A DNA stretch of 64,000 nucleotides, taken from Marmoricola sp. OAE513. Lineage in GTDB: Bacteria; Actinomycetota; Actinomycetes; Propionibacteriales; Nocardioidaceae. Both the position numbers and the translations under genes were made by a program. Below are positions 1 through 9,947 of this stretch, one piece after another. Numbering within the stretch: position 1 is the stretch's first letter; each line of letters begins with the position of its first letter. Below the pieces are notes generated by a model, which made no database searches, had not been told where the DNA came from, and worked only from the letters and a program-made list of their open reading frames with translations. The stretch is taken from NCBI RefSeq assembly GCF_040546585.1, contig NZ_JBEPOC010000001.1, forward strand, positions 3,472,001-3,536,000. Reading direction: 5' to 3'.

Positions 1-263
1 AGCAGCGCGCCGACGCGGCCGAGCGCAGCCGGGATGCCGGCGGGGAAGTCGTTGCCGAGGACGGAGATCGTGCCGGCGTCAGGACGGGCCAGGCCGAGCA
101 GCATCCGGATGGTCGTGGTCTTGCCGGACCCGTTCGGACCCAGGAAACCGTGCACGGTCCCGCGCTCGACAGCCAGGTCGAGGTCGTCGACGGCGACGAT
201 CCGGCGTCCCTGGTCGCGGTAGACCTTGCGCAGTCCGCGCGTCTCGACCACGAGATCGGTCAT
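1..263 (-). CDS. ABC transporter ATP-binding protein (N-terminal part, runs off the window)
   Basis: The first 87 residues of an ABC ATPase are visible, starting at the ATG at 263-261. The Walker A motif [10 protein letters not shown] lies near residue 43. The start [18 protein letters not shown] and the '[19 protein letters not shown]' type context are those of drug or multidrug exporter ATPases of the CcmA/DrrA kind. The signature motif and Walker B lie outside the window, so the substrate cannot be judged. The gene is read leftwards and a permease partner would be expected further left. Confidence 0.85.
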   Translation of the reverse strand, partial: MTDLVVETRGLRKVYRDQGRRIVAVDDLDLAVERGTVHGFLGPNGSGKTTTIRMLLGLARPDAGTISVLGNDFPAGIPAALGRVGAL

Positions 264-364
264 GGGTTCAGCCAACCCCTCTCTGGGTCGTGGTCCGACG
301 GGCGCCTCTCAGCATGTCGCAGGTCGGCGTCAGGCTCACGGATTGAGCGCGGGGACACGCAGGG

Positions 365-1012
365 TCAGGACAGCCTCTTGTTGTAGCTCGGGAGCTTGAA
401 GCCCCGACCGACCAGCGTGCCGACCAGGTCGGTCTTCCTGTTCCCGACGGTCGCCACGATCGTGTAGCCCTGAGCGGTGATCTCGTTGCGGCAGCGCTGC
501 TTGCCCTGCGGCAGCGTCTCCTTGCCCTTGCGACCGCAGACGCCGGCGTACCGGTAACCGGCCTTCGTCAGCACCGGCTTGATCTGGCCGAGCGTGCCCT
601 GGTTGCGGCCCGTGGCGAAGAAGACCGTGACGCCCCGGGAGACGGCGTGGGTCGCGAACGCCTTGGTCACCTTCACCGGCCGCGGCCAGGCGTACTTCGA
701 GGCGATCGAGGTGTTGTCGATGTCGAGCACGATGGCGAGCCGCTGGCCGGGCTTCTTCTTCGCGATCGCTGCGTCGAGGTACGCCGTCGAGCCGGTCATC
801 GCCTTCCGCACGTCGGCGAGCCACACCTTCTTGCTCGGGAGACCGACGGGTCTCGAGGTGGTGGTTCCGGAAGAGGTGGAAGCCGCCGCAGAAGCGCTGG
901 TCGACGTCCCGGGCGTCGCGCCTGCCAGCGTCCCTCGCTCGGGGTCGGCACCGCAGGAGACCAGCAGCGCAGCGGTCATCAGCAGGGCGGCGGCGTGCAG
1001 TGAGCGCTTCAC
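365..1012 (-). CDS. HAD-family acid phosphatase-like lipoprotein
   Basis: A 215-residue protein with a lipoprotein signal peptide: charged start, hydrophobic stretch and lipobox LVSC with C20. A Ser/Thr-rich linker of about 40 residues follows. The core begins with the HAD motif I DIDNT (nucleophile D97, D99), then FFATGRN, which fits motif II (Thr). This pattern is that of HAD subfamily IIIB (class B acid phosphatase-like) enzymes. It would act outside the membrane as a phosphatase; the substrate is unknown. It lies just downstream of lipB in the same direction with a 10-nt gap, so the two may be co-transcribed. Confidence 0.8.
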   Translation of the reverse strand: MKRSLHAAALLMTAALLVSCGADPERGTLAGATPGTSTSASAAASTSSGTTTSRPVGLPSKKVWLADVRKAMTGSTAYLDAAIAKKKPGQRLAIVLDIDNTSIASKYAWPRPVKVTKAFATHAVSRGVTVFFATGRNQGTLGQIKPVLTKAGYRYAGVCGRKGKETLPQGKQRCRNEITAQGYTIVATVGNRKTDLVGTLVGRGFKLPSYNKRLS

Positions 1013-1022
1013 GGGAGGCCTT

Positions 1023-1742
1023 TCAGGCTTGCGGGTTGAGGATCGGGACGCGCAGGCCGCGACCTGGTTCGGGTCGCGGCTCGTAGTCGGGCGTCGAGCG
1101 GTACGGCTCCCAGGCCAGCAACCGGTCGAGTGCGCGGGTGACGAGCGGGATGACGTCCTCGACGCCGACCTGGCGGCCGAGCTCGGCCGAGAGCGAGGTG
1201 ACGCCCGCGTCGGCGATCCCGCAGGGCACGAACCGGTCGTACCACCCGAGATCCACGTCGCAGTTGATCGCGAAACCGTGCATCGTCACGCCCCGGCTGA
1301 CCCTGATGCCCAGCGCGGCGATCTTGCGCTCGGGTCGACCGGTCGTCGGGTCCGCCTTCAGCCAGACGCCGCTGCGGCCGGGGATGCGTGCGGTCTCCAC
1401 GCCCAGGACGGTGCAGACCTCGATCAGGGCCTCTTCCACGCGGCGTACGTAGTCGACCACCAGGACGTGGTCGGGCAGCCGCACGATCGGGTAGCCGACC
1501 AGCTGGCCCGGCCCGTGGAAGGTGATCTTCCCGCCGCGGTCCACGTCGATCACCTCGGCGCCGCCGGCGTCCAGCGGTCGCTCGTCCGGCGTGGTCCGCT
1601 TGCCGCAGGTGAAGACCGGTGGGTGTTCCAGCAGCAGGGTGGCCTCGGCGCCACCGGCCACGACGTCTGCGTGCACCTGGCGCTGCAGCTCCCAGGCCTC
1701 GCGGTAGTCCACGCTGCCGAGGGTCCGGTACTCCAGGGTCAT
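1023..1742 (-). CDS. lipB: Octanoyltransferase LipB
   Basis: The 239-residue protein moves an octanoyl group from acyl carrier protein to lipoyl domains, the first step of lipoate assembly. The family signature [17 protein letters not shown] lies at 70-86. The catalytic pair is recognisable as K140 (in [10 protein letters not shown]) and C174 (in FVPCGI). Length is normal for actinobacterial LipB. The acceptor proteins are encoded nearby (E2 at 6227-7996). lipA, which often follows lipB, is not next to it here: the next gene is a HAD lipoprotein. Confidence 0.95.
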   Translation of the reverse strand: MTLEYRTLGSVDYREAWELQRQVHADVVAGGAEATLLLEHPPVFTCGKRTTPDERPLDAGGAEVIDVDRGGKITFHGPGQLVGYPIVRLPDHVLVVDYVRRVEEALIEVCTVLGVETARIPGRSGVWLKADPTTGRPERKIAALGIRVSRGVTMHGFAINCDVDLGWYDRFVPCGIADAGVTSLSAELGRQVGVEDVIPLVTRALDRLLAWEPYRSTPDYEPRPEPGRGLRVPILNPQA

Positions 1743-1761
1743 GGGGAGAGCCTATGCCGGT

Positions 1762-2649
1762 TCAGGCGATCGCCGTACGCAGCACCTCGGCCACGTCCCG
1801 GTCGGCGAAGCGGAAGCCCTCGTCGGTGAGCACGGCCGGTACGGCCCGCACGGACCCGAGCAGCTCGGGTGCCATCCGTCCGGCAGCGGGCCGCAGCACC
1901 GCACCCGGTACGCCGAGGAACGCTGGTCGGTGCACCAGGCGTGCGAGCTCCTCGGTGAACTCGCCGTTCGTCGGCGTCTTCGGGCAGCACAGGTTGACCG
2001 GGCCCGAGACGTCGTCGTGCTCGGCGAGGTAGGTGACCGCGGCGACCCAGTCGCGCACGGAGATGATCGGGAAGTACTGGTCGCCGCCGGCGAGCTTGCC
2101 GCCCAGGCCGGCCTTGAACAGCAGCAGGAGCTGCTTCAACGGCGCGCTCTGCCGGTCGAGTACCGGGGCCGTCCGGAGGATGCAGACGCGGGCGCCGGCG
2201 TCGGTCGCCGACTTCGTCGCGGCCTGCCACTGCCGGGTGACCTCGGTCAGGAAGGCGTCACCGCTGGTCGGGGCGCTCTCCGGCAGCACCTCCTCGCCGC
2301 GGTCGCCGTAGTAGGAGATGCCGTTGCCGGCCAGGAACGCGGGGCGGTGGGTCGAGGCGGCGATGGCGTCGGCGAGCACCCGGGTGGTGGTGACCCGGCT
2401 GCGCAGCAGCTCCTCGGCCCACTTCTTGGAGTGCGGGTTCCCCAGGGTGGGGGAGCCGGCGAGGTTGATGACGACGTCCGCGTTCTCGATCGCGGCCGGG
2501 TCCAGAGTGCCGGCGTACGGGTCCCACTGGACCTCCTCGGCACCGGCCGGCCGGCGTACCAGGGTGGTCACGTCGTGCCCGGCCCTGTCCAGGCTCGTCC
2601 GCAGACGGGACCCGAGGAATCCGGACGCTCCAGCGATGAGGATGCGCAT
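1762..2649 (-). CDS. TIGR01777-family SDR epimerase
   Basis: A 295-residue extended short-chain dehydrogenase/reductase. It opens with the dinucleotide-binding motif GASGFLG after MRILIA. Interior landmarks of the TIGR01777/DUF1731 family are NGISYYGDRGEE and the C-terminal domain with LGVPGAVLRPAAG. The substrate of this family is not known. The gene is 19 nt upstream of lipB in the same direction; from memory, M. tuberculosis has the same pairing (Rv2216 and lipB), which suggests an ancestral link. Confidence 0.88.
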   Translation of the reverse strand: MRILIAGASGFLGSRLRTSLDRAGHDVTTLVRRPAGAEEVQWDPYAGTLDPAAIENADVVINLAGSPTLGNPHSKKWAEELLRSRVTTTRVLADAIAASTHRPAFLAGNGISYYGDRGEEVLPESAPTSGDAFLTEVTRQWQAATKSATDAGARVCILRTAPVLDRQSAPLKQLLLLFKAGLGGKLAGGDQYFPIISVRDWVAAVTYLAEHDDVSGPVNLCCPKTPTNGEFTEELARLVHRPAFLGVPGAVLRPAAGRMAPELLGSVRAVPAVLTDEGFRFADRDVAEVLRTAIA

Positions 2650-2739
2650 GGCTCCACCTTGCCACGAAGGTGGGAAGTGGGCGGTTGCAGCCTCATCCTG
2701 TGATCGTCGCTGCGCTCCTCAACGCTGCTGCGCCTACTC

Positions 2740-2763
2740 GGTCACGAGCAAGCTCGGACACTC
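2740..2763 (-). repeat. 24-bp dispersed palindromic repeat, single copy
   Basis: Read on the minus strand this 24-mer matches the unit at 11453-11476 at 23 of 24 positions. It contains the short inverted repeat GAGC-TT-GCTC followed by GTGACC. It lies in the divergent promoter region between the epimerase gene and lpd, 15 nt before the lpd start. Confidence 0.7.
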
Positions 2764-2777
2764 GCTAGGCTTGTAGC

Positions 2778-4175
2778 GTGAGCGATTTCGATGTAGTCGT
2801 CGTAGGTGCTGGTCCCGGTGGCTACGTAGCCGCCATTCGCGCGTCGCAGCTGGGCCTCAAGGCCGCTGTGATCGAGTCGAAGTACTGGGGAGGTGTCTGC
2901 CTCAACGTCGGGTGCATCCCGTCCAAGGCACTGCTGAAGAACGCGGAGCTGGCGCACACGCTGACCCACGAGAAGGACAAGTACGGCATCGAGGGCGACG
3001 CCACGATGTCCTTCGGCCCGACGCACGCGCGCAGTCGCTCGGTCTCCGAGGGCATCGTCAAGGGCGTCCACTTCCTCATGAAGAAGAACAAGATCGAGGA
3101 GATCCACGGCTGGGGCACCTTCACCGGCCCCAAGACCATCTCGGTCGCGCAGGAGGACGGCTCGACCCGCGAGGTCACCGCCGACAAGATCATCATCGCC
3201 ACCGGCGCGAAGGTCCGCCTGGTCCCGGGCGTCGAGCTCTCGCAGAACGTGGTCACCTACGAGGAGCAGATCCTCGACAGCAACCTGCCGTCCTCGATCA
3301 TCATCGGTGGCTCGGGCGCGATCGGCGTGGAGTTCGCCTACGTGCTGAAGAACTTCGGCGTCGACGTCACCATCGTCGAGTTCCTGGACCGGATCGTCCC
3401 GACCGAGGACGCCGAGGTCTCCAAGGAGCTGCTCAAGCACTACAAGAAGCTCGGCATCAACATCCTCACCTCGACCGCCGTGAAGAGCGTCGAGGACACC
3501 GGCAACGGCGTGCGCGTCACGGTGGCCCCGGCCGCGGGCGGCGAGGAGCAGGTCCTGGAGGCCGGCAAGTTCCTGGCAGCGTTCGGCTTCGCCCCGCGCC
3601 TGGACGGCTACGGCCTCGAGGCGACCGGTGTCGCGACCACCGAGCGTGGTGCGATCGCGGTCGACGAGCGCGGCCGCACGAACGTCGACGGCGTCTACGC
3701 GATCGGTGACGTCACCGGCAAGCTCATGCTCGCCCACACCGCCGAGGCGATGGGCATCGTCGCGGCCGAGACGATCGCGAACGCGGAGACGATGGAGATC
3801 GACTTCGACATGATCCCGCGGGCGACGTACTGCCAGCCGCAGATCGCCTCGTTCGGCTACACCGAGGCACAGGCCAAGGAGAAGGGGTACGACGTCAAGG
3901 TCGCCAAGTTCCCGTTCTCGGCCAACGGCAAGGCGATGGGTCTCGGTGAGCCGGTCGGCTTCGTCAAGGTCGTCGCCGATGCCAAGTACAACGAGATCCT
4001 CGGCGCCCACCTGATCGGCCCGGACGTGACCGAGCTGCTGCCGGTGCTGACCCTGGCGCAGCAGTGGGACCTGACGGCTGACGAGGTCGGGCGCAACGTC
4101 TTCGCCCACCCGACGCTGTCCGAGGCGGTCAAGGAAGCCATCCACGGCATCGCAGGTCACATGATCAATTTGTGA
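2778..4175 (+). CDS. lpd: Dihydrolipoyl dehydrogenase, M. tuberculosis LpdC-like type
   Basis: A 465-residue FAD-dependent E3 component that reoxidises dihydrolipoyl groups of 2-oxoacid dehydrogenases. The FAD site is [16 protein letters not shown]. The redox disulfide is C41-LNVG-C46, and the C-terminal catalytic pair is H444 and E449 in HPTLSE. Segments such as [16 protein letters not shown] and [11 protein letters not shown] match, from memory, M. tuberculosis LpdC. The GTG start fits the FAD-motif position. A second, clearly different E3 gene lies at 8011-9402. The gene stands alone, and its stop codon lies in a hairpin. Confidence 0.95.
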   Translation: MSDFDVVVVGAGPGGYVAAIRASQLGLKAAVIESKYWGGVCLNVGCIPSKALLKNAELAHTLTHEKDKYGIEGDATMSFGPTHARSRSVSEGIVKGVHFLMKKNKIEEIHGWGTFTGPKTISVAQEDGSTREVTADKIIIATGAKVRLVPGVELSQNVVTYEEQILDSNLPSSIIIGGSGAIGVEFAYVLKNFGVDVTIVEFLDRIVPTEDAEVSKELLKHYKKLGINILTSTAVKSVEDTGNGVRVTVAPAAGGEEQVLEAGKFLAAFGFAPRLDGYGLEATGVATTERGAIAVDERGRTNVDGVYAIGDVTGKLMLAHTAEAMGIVAAETIANAETMEIDFDMIPRATYCQPQIASFGYTEAQAKEKGYDVKVAKFPFSANGKAMGLGEPVGFVKVVADAKYNEILGAHLIGPDVTELLPVLTLAQQWDLTADEVGRNVFAHPTLSEAVKEAIHGIAGHMINL

Positions 4176-4200
4176 GCGCTTCGCTCCACAAATCGATCAT
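4161..4200 (+). terminator. Hairpin across the lpd stop codon
   Basis: Arms 4161-4174 and 4187-4200 pair at 13 of 14 positions, and the loop AGCGCTTCGCTC can fold further. The lpd stop codon lies inside the left arm. There is no T-run. A second inverted repeat, ATCATGTG/CACATGAT (4196-4203 and 4210-4217), overlaps the right arm, so alternative folds are possible. Confidence 0.6.
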
Positions 4201-4247
4201 GTGCCGGGCCACATGATGCTGTGTTGTTGGGCGCTTCGCGCCGTGGC

Positions 4248-4310
4248 GCTGACGCGCCGGTGCCCGTCGGGTCGTAGAGCCAGGCCGTGGGCTGACGCGC
4301 CGGTGCCCGT
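4248..4310. repeat. Two direct copies of a 20-bp sequence
   Basis: GCTGACGCGCCGGTGCCCGT occurs at 4248-4267 and again, identical, at 4291-4310 in the gap between lpd and the YCII gene. The flanks are also alike (CGGGTCG after the first, GCGGTCG after the second). This looks like a local duplication in noncoding DNA. Confidence 0.7.
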
Positions 4311-4334
4311 GCGGTCGTCGAGCCTGCCGAGACG

Positions 4335-4661
4335 TCAGGACTGCAGCGGCCACACCTCGACCACGCCCTGCGCGACCGCGCACGGTGACTTCGCGGCGAG
4401 CTCGATCGCTTCGGCGAGCGACTCCGCCTCGATCACGGCGAACCCGGCGACCGGGAGCGCGCTGGCCGCGAACGGCCCGTTGACCAGGCCGACCTCGCTG
4501 CCGTCGTGGTTGCGCACCTGGACGGGTTCGCCCGCCATCCCCATCACCGTGCCGCGCTCGACCAGTGCCTGGTCGGCGGCGTGCGCGCGGTCGCGCACCT
4601 CCGGATCGGTGCGGTCGTAGCCGGCGCGGTCGCCGTACCCGATGGTGATGAAGGTGGCCAT
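4335..4661 (-). CDS. YCII-related domain protein
   Basis: A 108-residue protein with the YCII fold pattern: MATFITIGYGDRAGYDRT at the start, a middle HAADQALVERG helix, and VIEAESLAEAIELAAKSPCA near the end. In actinobacteria such proteins often accompany ECF sigma factors, but none is adjacent here. A catalytic role has been proposed for some members only. It may be co-transcribed with the membrane protein gene at 4690-5382, 28 nt upstream. Confidence 0.8.
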   Translation of the reverse strand: MATFITIGYGDRAGYDRTDPEVRDRAHAADQALVERGTVMGMAGEPVQVRNHDGSEVGLVNGPFAASALPVAGFAVIEAESLAEAIELAAKSPCAVAQGVVEVWPLQS

Positions 4662-4689
4662 GGTCAGCCCGTGCCCGCCCGCGTCGGGG

Positions 4690-5382
4690 TCAAACAGCGA
4701 CCCGCTCGGCGCGCCGCACGAAGGGCCACGTCATCAGCGCCCAGACCCCGGCGATCACCACGATCTCGATCACGACGTACGCCGGCCAGCCGGGGAGCAG
4801 GTCCAGCGCCGAGGCGCCGGGCGGCTTGCGGTTCAGGTAGCCGTAGTTCGTGCCGGTGATCCCGTTGAACGTCATCACGACCAGGGCCCAGGCCGCGGTC
4901 ACGACCACGGCGAAGCGGTAGAGCGCCCAGGTCGGACGGTTCCCGGTCGCGACGAGGTACCCGGCCGCCCAGACCGTGAGGAAGTGCATGCCGAAGAACA
5001 TGAAGTAGCGGGGGTCCGGGAACTGCTCACCCAGTGAGGGCGTGACGATGCCCTGGACCGTCAGGGTCAGACCCCAGAAGTAGGTCAGCGCGACCGCCCA
5101 GGGCTTGCGGGTCCACAACGCGTACGCCGCGATCGCCCACGCCAGGTCGCAGTACTGCAGCGGGAGCGAGGTCCCGAGGCCGAAGTCCGACGGCAGCAGC
5201 TGCCAGATCTGCATCGGGAGCGTGAAGCAGGGGATCGCGATCGCGAACCCCCGCCGGAAGCGAGGGTCGTCGCCGCGGGACCGGCCGGCGGCCACGACGG
5301 CGACGAGCACGACGACGAAGAGCGTCAGCAGGAGCAGGTGCTCCGTCCCGAAGGCCTGGAAGCGCGTGCTGAGGGGAGGCAT
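4690..5382 (-). CDS. TIGR02206 (YwaF-like) integral membrane protein
   Basis: A 230-residue protein with six to seven hydrophobic segments. The family pattern is visible in FGTEHLLLLTLFVV at the start, LPLQYCDLAWAIAAYALW in the middle and NYGYLNRKPPGASALDLLPG near the end. Its function is unknown. It is read in the same direction as the YCII gene that follows. Confidence 0.82.
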   Translation of the reverse strand: MPPLSTRFQAFGTEHLLLLTLFVVVLVAVVAAGRSRGDDPRFRRGFAIAIPCFTLPMQIWQLLPSDFGLGTSLPLQYCDLAWAIAAYALWTRKPWAVALTYFWGLTLTVQGIVTPSLGEQFPDPRYFMFFGMHFLTVWAAGYLVATGNRPTWALYRFAVVVTAAWALVVMTFNGITGTNYGYLNRKPPGASALDLLPGWPAYVVIEIVVIAGVWALMTWPFVRRAERVAV

Positions 5383-5434
5383 GGCCCCAGCCTGCTAGAC
5401 GGGCCCTACCGCGGCATGCGCACGCGTACTCAAC

Positions 5435-6208
5435 TCACTCGCCCCGTGCCACGGTCGCGAGCACGGCCTCGGCGACGCCTGCAGGGTCCCGGTACTGCGG
5501 CAGGTGGTCGACAGGGAGCCGCACCAGCACGGCTCCGGGGATCCGCTCGGCCAGGTCGAGCGAGGCCTGCAGCGAGTCCTCCGGGTCGAGGTCGCCGGCG
5601 ATGACCGTGGTAGGGATCGTCAGGTCGGCAAGGTGCGACCACTGCTCGGGGTGAGGTTGCTCGAACGCCGCGGCCGGGGAGTTGTCGAGCTCGCAGCTGC
5701 GCAGCAGCACGTTGTCGAGGTACTCATCGGTGCCCGAGGCACACCAGTACTCGCCCTGGATCCGGCCGAGGGCGCTGAGATCCTGAGCTTCCTTGGCGGC
5801 GTCCCAGCGGGCTTCAAGGTCCGGGTCGACCGCGACCTCCTTGAAGGCGTAGCCGCTGACCCCGGGGCACAGCAGCGTCATCGACGCCACACGCTCCGGG
5901 GCGGTGACCGCGAGCGCCAGGGAAGCCTCGCCGCCCATGCTGTTGCCGACCAGGTGCACCCGTTCCAGCTCGAGCGCGTCCAGCAGACCGGTCAGGTCTC
6001 CCAGGGCGCTGTAGTCCTCGGTGGGCGCAGCCGAGCGACCGAAGCCGCGGCGGTCGAACCGGATCACCCGTCGACCGGCGAGCAGGGGGAGCAGCGGGTC
6101 CCACACCCGCGAGTCGGTGATCCCCGGGTGCAGCAGGACCAGGGGCACCCCGGAGCCCCCCAGATCGTCGTACCAGATCTGGTCGGCCCCGAGGCGCAGC
6201 GTGGTCAT
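5435..6208 (-). CDS. Alpha/beta hydrolase
   Basis: A 257-residue alpha/beta hydrolase with a complete triad: nucleophile S90 in GNSMGG, an acid in AGDLDPED and a histidine in PVDHLPQYRDP. The oxyanion-hole segment is LLHPG near residue 27. The substrate is unknown; general esterase or lactonase activity is the usual range. It begins 18 nt downstream of the E2 gene stop in the same direction, so it is probably transcribed with sucB. Confidence 0.85.
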   Translation of the reverse strand: MTTLRLGADQIWYDDLGGSGVPLVLLHPGITDSRVWDPLLPLLAGRRVIRFDRRGFGRSAAPTEDYSALGDLTGLLDALELERVHLVGNSMGGEASLALAVTAPERVASMTLLCPGVSGYAFKEVAVDPDLEARWDAAKEAQDLSALGRIQGEYWCASGTDEYLDNVLLRSCELDNSPAAAFEQPHPEQWSHLADLTIPTTVIAGDLDPEDSLQASLDLAERIPGAVLVRLPVDHLPQYRDPAGVAEAVLATVARGE

Positions 6209-6226
6209 CGGCTCAGACCTCGCGGC

Positions 6227-7996
6227 TCAGACCTCGAACTGCGCGGCTTCCAGACGGGCCTTCACGTCTGACAGGAACCGTCCGGCATCGGCACCGTCCA
6301 CGAGCCGGTGGTCGTAGGTCAGCGCCAGGTTCACCATCTGGCGGATCGCGATCGTCTCGCCCAGGTGCGGGTCGTCGATCACGACGGGGCGCTTGACGAC
6401 CGCGCCCGGACCGAGGATGGCCACCTGGGGCTGGTTGATGATCGGGGTGTCGAACAGCGCCCCGAACGTTCCCAGGTTGGTGATCGTGAAGGTGCCGCCG
6501 GTGAGGTCGTCCGGAGTGATCTTGTTCGTCCGGGTGCGCTCCGCGAGGTCGGCGATCTTCTTGGCGAGACCGGCGATCGACAGGTCTCCGGCGCCCTTGA
6601 CGACCGGCGTGAGCAGACCGCGCTCGGTGTCGACGGCGAAGGCGACGTCCTCGTAGTCGAAGTAGGTGACCTCGCCCTTCTCGGTGTCGATGTTCGCGTT
6701 CAGCTTCGGGTGCTGCTTGAGCGCGTCGATCGCCGCCTTGGCGAAGAACGGCAGGTAGGTCAGCTTGACGCCCTCGCGAGCGAGGAAGTCGGCCTTCTGC
6801 GCCTCGCGGATCCGGGCGACGTTGGTGACGTCGACCTCGATGACCTGGGTCAGCTGCGCGGAGGTGTGCAGCGACTCGATCATCCGGCTGGCGATCACCT
6901 TGCGCAGGCGGCTCAACGGCTCGGTGTTCCCGCGCAACGGGCTCGGGGTGCTCGACGGCGCAGCAGCGGTGGCCGGGGCCGACGGTGCAGCGGCGGCGGG
7001 CTTGGCCTCGGCCGCCGCGATGACGTCCTGCTTGCGGATCCGGCCACCGACGCCGGTCCCGGAGATCGACGCCAGGTCGACGCCGCGCTCGGCGGCCATC
7101 TTGCGGACCAGCGGGGTCACGTAGGAGCCGCTGTCGGTCGCGGCGCTGGTCGCGGGGGCTGCAGGAGCGGGAGCCGGCGGGGCAGGAGGTGCCGGGGGAG
7201 CAGGCGGTGCCGGCGGGGCTTCCTGCGCGGGTGCGGGCGTCTCGGCAGGCTCGACGACCGGTGCCGGCTCCGGCTCGGCCGGTGCCGGCTCGGGCTCGGC
7301 CGGTGCGGCCGGCGCAGCAGGTGCCGGTGCGGCCGCGGGAGCCGAACCAGCAGCACCGATCACCGCGAGCTGAGCTCCGACCTCGACGGTCTCGTCCTCG
7401 TTGACGTTGATCTCCAGCAGGGTGCCGGCCACGGGCGAGGGAATCTCGGTGTCGACCTTGTCGGTCGAAACCTCGAGCAGCGGCTCGTCGACGGCGACGT
7501 CGTCGCCGATCTGCTTGAGCCAGCGGGTCACGGTGCCCTCGGTGACGGACTCGCCCAGGGCGGGCAGGGTGATCGGGGTGCCGGAGCCTCCCGAGGGGGC
7601 GGACGCTGCGGGAGCGGGCTCGGAGGGAGCCTCGGGAGCCGCTTCCTGCGCGGGTGCGGGCGTCTCGGCAGGCTCGGCGGCTGGCTCGGCAGGGGCCTCG
7701 GCGGCCGGCTCTTCGGCGGCAGGCGCCTCGGCCGCGGGGGCGGATCCGCCGCCCTCGCCCTCGTCACCGATGACGCACAGCTGGGCCCCGACCTCGACGG
7801 TCTCGTCCTCGGCCGCACTGATCTCGAGGATCACTCCGGCCACCGGGGAGGGGATCTCGGTGTCGACCTTGTCGGTCGAGACCTCGAGCAACGGCTCGTC
7901 GACCGCCACCGTGTCGCCGACCTGCTTGAGCCAGCGGGTGACCGTGCCCTCGGTGACGGATTCGCCGAGGGCGGGAAGGGTGACCGGTGTCGACAT
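6227..7996 (-). CDS. sucB: 2-oxoglutarate dehydrogenase E2 component (dihydrolipoamide acyltransferase)
   Basis: The 589-residue E2 core protein carries acyl groups on lipoyl arms and hands them to CoA. It has two lipoyl domains (about 1-78 and 138-214) with lipoyl lysines K43 and K180, each in [15 protein letters not shown]. Pro/Ala-rich linkers follow each domain. The E3/E1-binding domain (about 291-327, [13 protein letters not shown]) precedes the catalytic domain (about 355-589), whose DHRLVDG motif contains H563. In actinobacteria this E2 can serve both pyruvate and 2-oxoglutarate complexes. It lies 14 nt downstream of the E3 gene at 8011-9402, giving an E3-E2 operon. Confidence 0.95.
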   Translation of the reverse strand: MSTPVTLPALGESVTEGTVTRWLKQVGDTVAVDEPLLEVSTDKVDTEIPSPVAGVILEISAAEDETVEVGAQLCVIGDEGEGGGSAPAAEAPAAEEPAAEAPAEPAAEPAETPAPAQEAAPEAPSEPAPAASAPSGGSGTPITLPALGESVTEGTVTRWLKQIGDDVAVDEPLLEVSTDKVDTEIPSPVAGTLLEINVNEDETVEVGAQLAVIGAAGSAPAAAPAPAAPAAPAEPEPAPAEPEPAPVVEPAETPAPAQEAPPAPPAPPAPPAPPAPAPAAPATSAATDSGSYVTPLVRKMAAERGVDLASISGTGVGGRIRKQDVIAAAEAKPAAAAPSAPATAAAPSSTPSPLRGNTEPLSRLRKVIASRMIESLHTSAQLTQVIEVDVTNVARIREAQKADFLAREGVKLTYLPFFAKAAIDALKQHPKLNANIDTEKGEVTYFDYEDVAFAVDTERGLLTPVVKGAGDLSIAGLAKKIADLAERTRTNKITPDDLTGGTFTITNLGTFGALFDTPIINQPQVAILGPGAVVKRPVVIDDPHLGETIAIRQMVNLALTYDHRLVDGADAGRFLSDVKARLEAAQFEV

Positions 7997-8010
7997 GTGC
8001 TTCCTTCGTT

Positions 8011-9402
8011 TCAGGAGTGTGCGTGCAGAGGTTTGCCGGCGAGAGCCAGGTGGGCCTCGCCGAGAGCTTCATTCTGGGTCGGGTGGGCGTGCACCAACGG
8101 GGCCACGTCCGCGGGGAACGCCTCCCAGTTGTAGATCAGCTGGGCTTCGCCGATGAGCTCCCCGACGCGGGCGCCGACGAGGTGGACGCCGACCACGGGC
8201 CCGTCCTTGCGGCGTACGAGCTTGACGCTGCCCTGGGTCTTGAGGATCTGGCTCTTGCCGTTGCCGCCGAGGTCGTAGACGAGGCTCTCGACCGCGTCGG
8301 CGCCGTGCTGCTCGACGGCCTGGGCCTCGGTCAGGCCGACGGAGGCGAGCTCGGGGTCGCAGTAGGTCACCCGGGGGATGCCGGTCTCGTCGATCGGTGT
8401 CGGTGCGAGCCCGGCGATCTCCTCGGCGACGAAGATGCCTTGGGCGAAGCCGCGGTGGGCGAGCTGCAGGCCGGGGACGATGTCCCCGACCGCGAAGACT
8501 CCGGGGACGTTGGTGCGGCAGCGCTCGTCGGCGAGCACGAACCCGCGATCCATGGCGATGCCCTGCTCGTCGTACCCGAGCCCGTCGGTCGACGCTCCCC
8601 GGCCGACGGCCACCAGGAGCAGCTCCGCCTCGAGGACCTGACCTCCTGCGGTGACCCGCACGCCGGTCTCGGTCTTCTCGTAGGACTCGAACATCGTTCC
8701 GGTCAGCGCCTTGATCTTGCGCTTGCGGAACGCGCGCTCGAGCTGCGCCGACGAGTCGGCGTCCTCGGCGGCCATCAGGCGCGGCAGTCCTTCGACGATC
8801 GTGACCTCGGCACCGAACGAACGCCAGACGCTGGCGAACTCGCACCCGATGACGCCGCCGCCGAGCACGATCACCGAAGCGGGGACCTTGTCGAGGCGCA
8901 GCGCGTGCTCGGAGGTGAGCACCCGCTCGCCGTCGATCTCCAGACCGGGCAGCGTGCGGGAGTAGGACCCGCTCGCCAGCACGACGTTCTTCCCGGTGAG
9001 GGTCTGCGGACCGTCGGCCGTGTCCACGAGGATCGCGTCACGGCCGACCAGGCGCCCGGCGCCCTCGACCACGGTGATGCCGCGGCCCTTGATCAACCCG
9101 GTGAGGCCCTTGAACAACCGCTGGACGACGCCGTCCTTGTACGTGTTCACGCCGGCCATGTCGATGCCCTCGAGGCTGGCCTGCACGCCGAACTGCCCGG
9201 CGTCACGGGTGGCGTCGGCCACCTCCGCCGCATGCAGGAGCGCCTTGGTCGGGATGCAGCCCACGTGCAGGCAGGTGCCGCCGAGGTTGCCCTTCTCGAC
9301 CAGAGCCACCGTGAGACCGAGCTGCGCGGCACGGAGCGCACACGCGTAACCGCCGGACCCTGCTCCCAGGATCACCACATCGAAGTGGTTGGCGTCCGCC
9401 AC
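8011..9402 (-). CDS. lpdA: Dihydrolipoyl dehydrogenase, second type
   Basis: A 463-residue E3 flavoprotein. The FAD motif is [17 protein letters not shown], the redox disulfide is C44-LHVG-C49, and the catalytic pair is H440 and E445 in HPTQNE. The GTG at 9402-9400 is chosen because GAGGGA lies a few bases upstream and the FAD motif begins at residue 9; the frame stays open upstream, but that stretch is low quality. It is upstream of sucB in the same operon, so it is the likely dedicated E3 of that complex. Confidence 0.93.
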   Translation of the reverse strand: MADANHFDVVILGAGSGGYACALRAAQLGLTVALVEKGNLGGTCLHVGCIPTKALLHAAEVADATRDAGQFGVQASLEGIDMAGVNTYKDGVVQRLFKGLTGLIKGRGITVVEGAGRLVGRDAILVDTADGPQTLTGKNVVLASGSYSRTLPGLEIDGERVLTSEHALRLDKVPASVIVLGGGVIGCEFASVWRSFGAEVTIVEGLPRLMAAEDADSSAQLERAFRKRKIKALTGTMFESYEKTETGVRVTAGGQVLEAELLLVAVGRGASTDGLGYDEQGIAMDRGFVLADERCRTNVPGVFAVGDIVPGLQLAHRGFAQGIFVAEEIAGLAPTPIDETGIPRVTYCDPELASVGLTEAQAVEQHGADAVESLVYDLGGNGKSQILKTQGSVKLVRRKDGPVVGVHLVGARVGELIGEAQLIYNWEAFPADVAPLVHAHPTQNEALGEAHLALAGKPLHAHS

Positions 9403-9545
9403 GGTCCCTCGTCCTCCTCGTCGGCGCGTGCACGTTGACTCAGGCCATCCTTGCACTTCTGTTCCCCAAGTCCACAGCAGGGCGACACGCGGGGCGGACC
9501 GGACCGGTTGGCGGCGGCGACCAGGCATGCCGCACACTTGCGCGC

Positions 9546-9923
9546 ATGGGTCTGTTCGATCGATTCCGCCGTAGCAACGGCCTCTCCCGTGGGGGACCTA
9601 CGGGGTCCACCGTGCGCGCCGCCGACTCGACCGATGCAGCCCACCTGCGCGAGTGGGTGATCGCCCGCCGTGGCGTCGAGGGATTCGTCGAGCCCCGGAC
9701 GACGGTCAGCGAGGTCACGCTGCTGCTCGTCGCGCACGACGGCGAGTGGACCCGGCGTCGGGTGGAGTCGGTGCACTGGGCGCACACGTTCTGCAACAAG
9801 CTCAGCGTGCCGTCGTACGACGCTGCGGTCGTCGGCATTCCGCAGCGGATGCGTGACTACAACAGCCGTCAGAAGTCCGCGAAGGCCCCGAACCCGTTCT
9901 CGCAGCCGCCGCCGACCGACTGA
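9546..9923 (+). CDS. Conserved actinobacterial hypothetical protein
   Basis: A 125-residue soluble protein starting MGLFDRFRRS. No catalytic motif is recognised. The middle part, with EVTLLLVAHDGEWTRRRVES and HTFCNKLSVPSYDAAVVGIP, looks like a compact alpha/beta domain, and the end is Pro-rich. The ATG at 9546 is preferred over upstream in-frame starts because the encoded sequence becomes orderly only there. It diverges from lpdA and converges with pepA. Confidence 0.7.
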   Translation: MGLFDRFRRSNGLSRGGPTGSTVRAADSTDAAHLREWVIARRGVEGFVEPRTTVSEVTLLLVAHDGEWTRRRVESVHWAHTFCNKLSVPSYDAAVVGIPQRMRDYNSRQKSAKAPNPFSQPPPTD

Positions 9924-9932
9924 GGTCGGCGG
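9909..9932. terminator. Hairpin between convergent genes
   Basis: A perfect 9-bp stem (CCGCCGACC with GGTCGGCGG) encloses a 6-nt loop and spans the stop codon of the gene ending at 9923. The pepA stop follows 16 nt later on the other strand. No T-run is present, so termination is inferred only from position. Confidence 0.5.
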
Positions 9933-9947
9933 GACGGCCGCGCGCAC

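Noticed and set aside
2742-4160. 472-codon open frame opposite lpd
   Set aside because: It is the shadow of a high-GC gene; the plus strand encodes an intact E3 with all motifs.
7440-7920. Two near-identical DNA stretches as a possible mobile repeat
   Set aside because: They encode the two lipoyl domains of E2, a normal domain duplication.
6308-8134. 608-codon open frame opposite sucB
   Set aside because: Arg/Gly-rich low-complexity translation; the minus strand holds two lipoyl domains and the E2 core.
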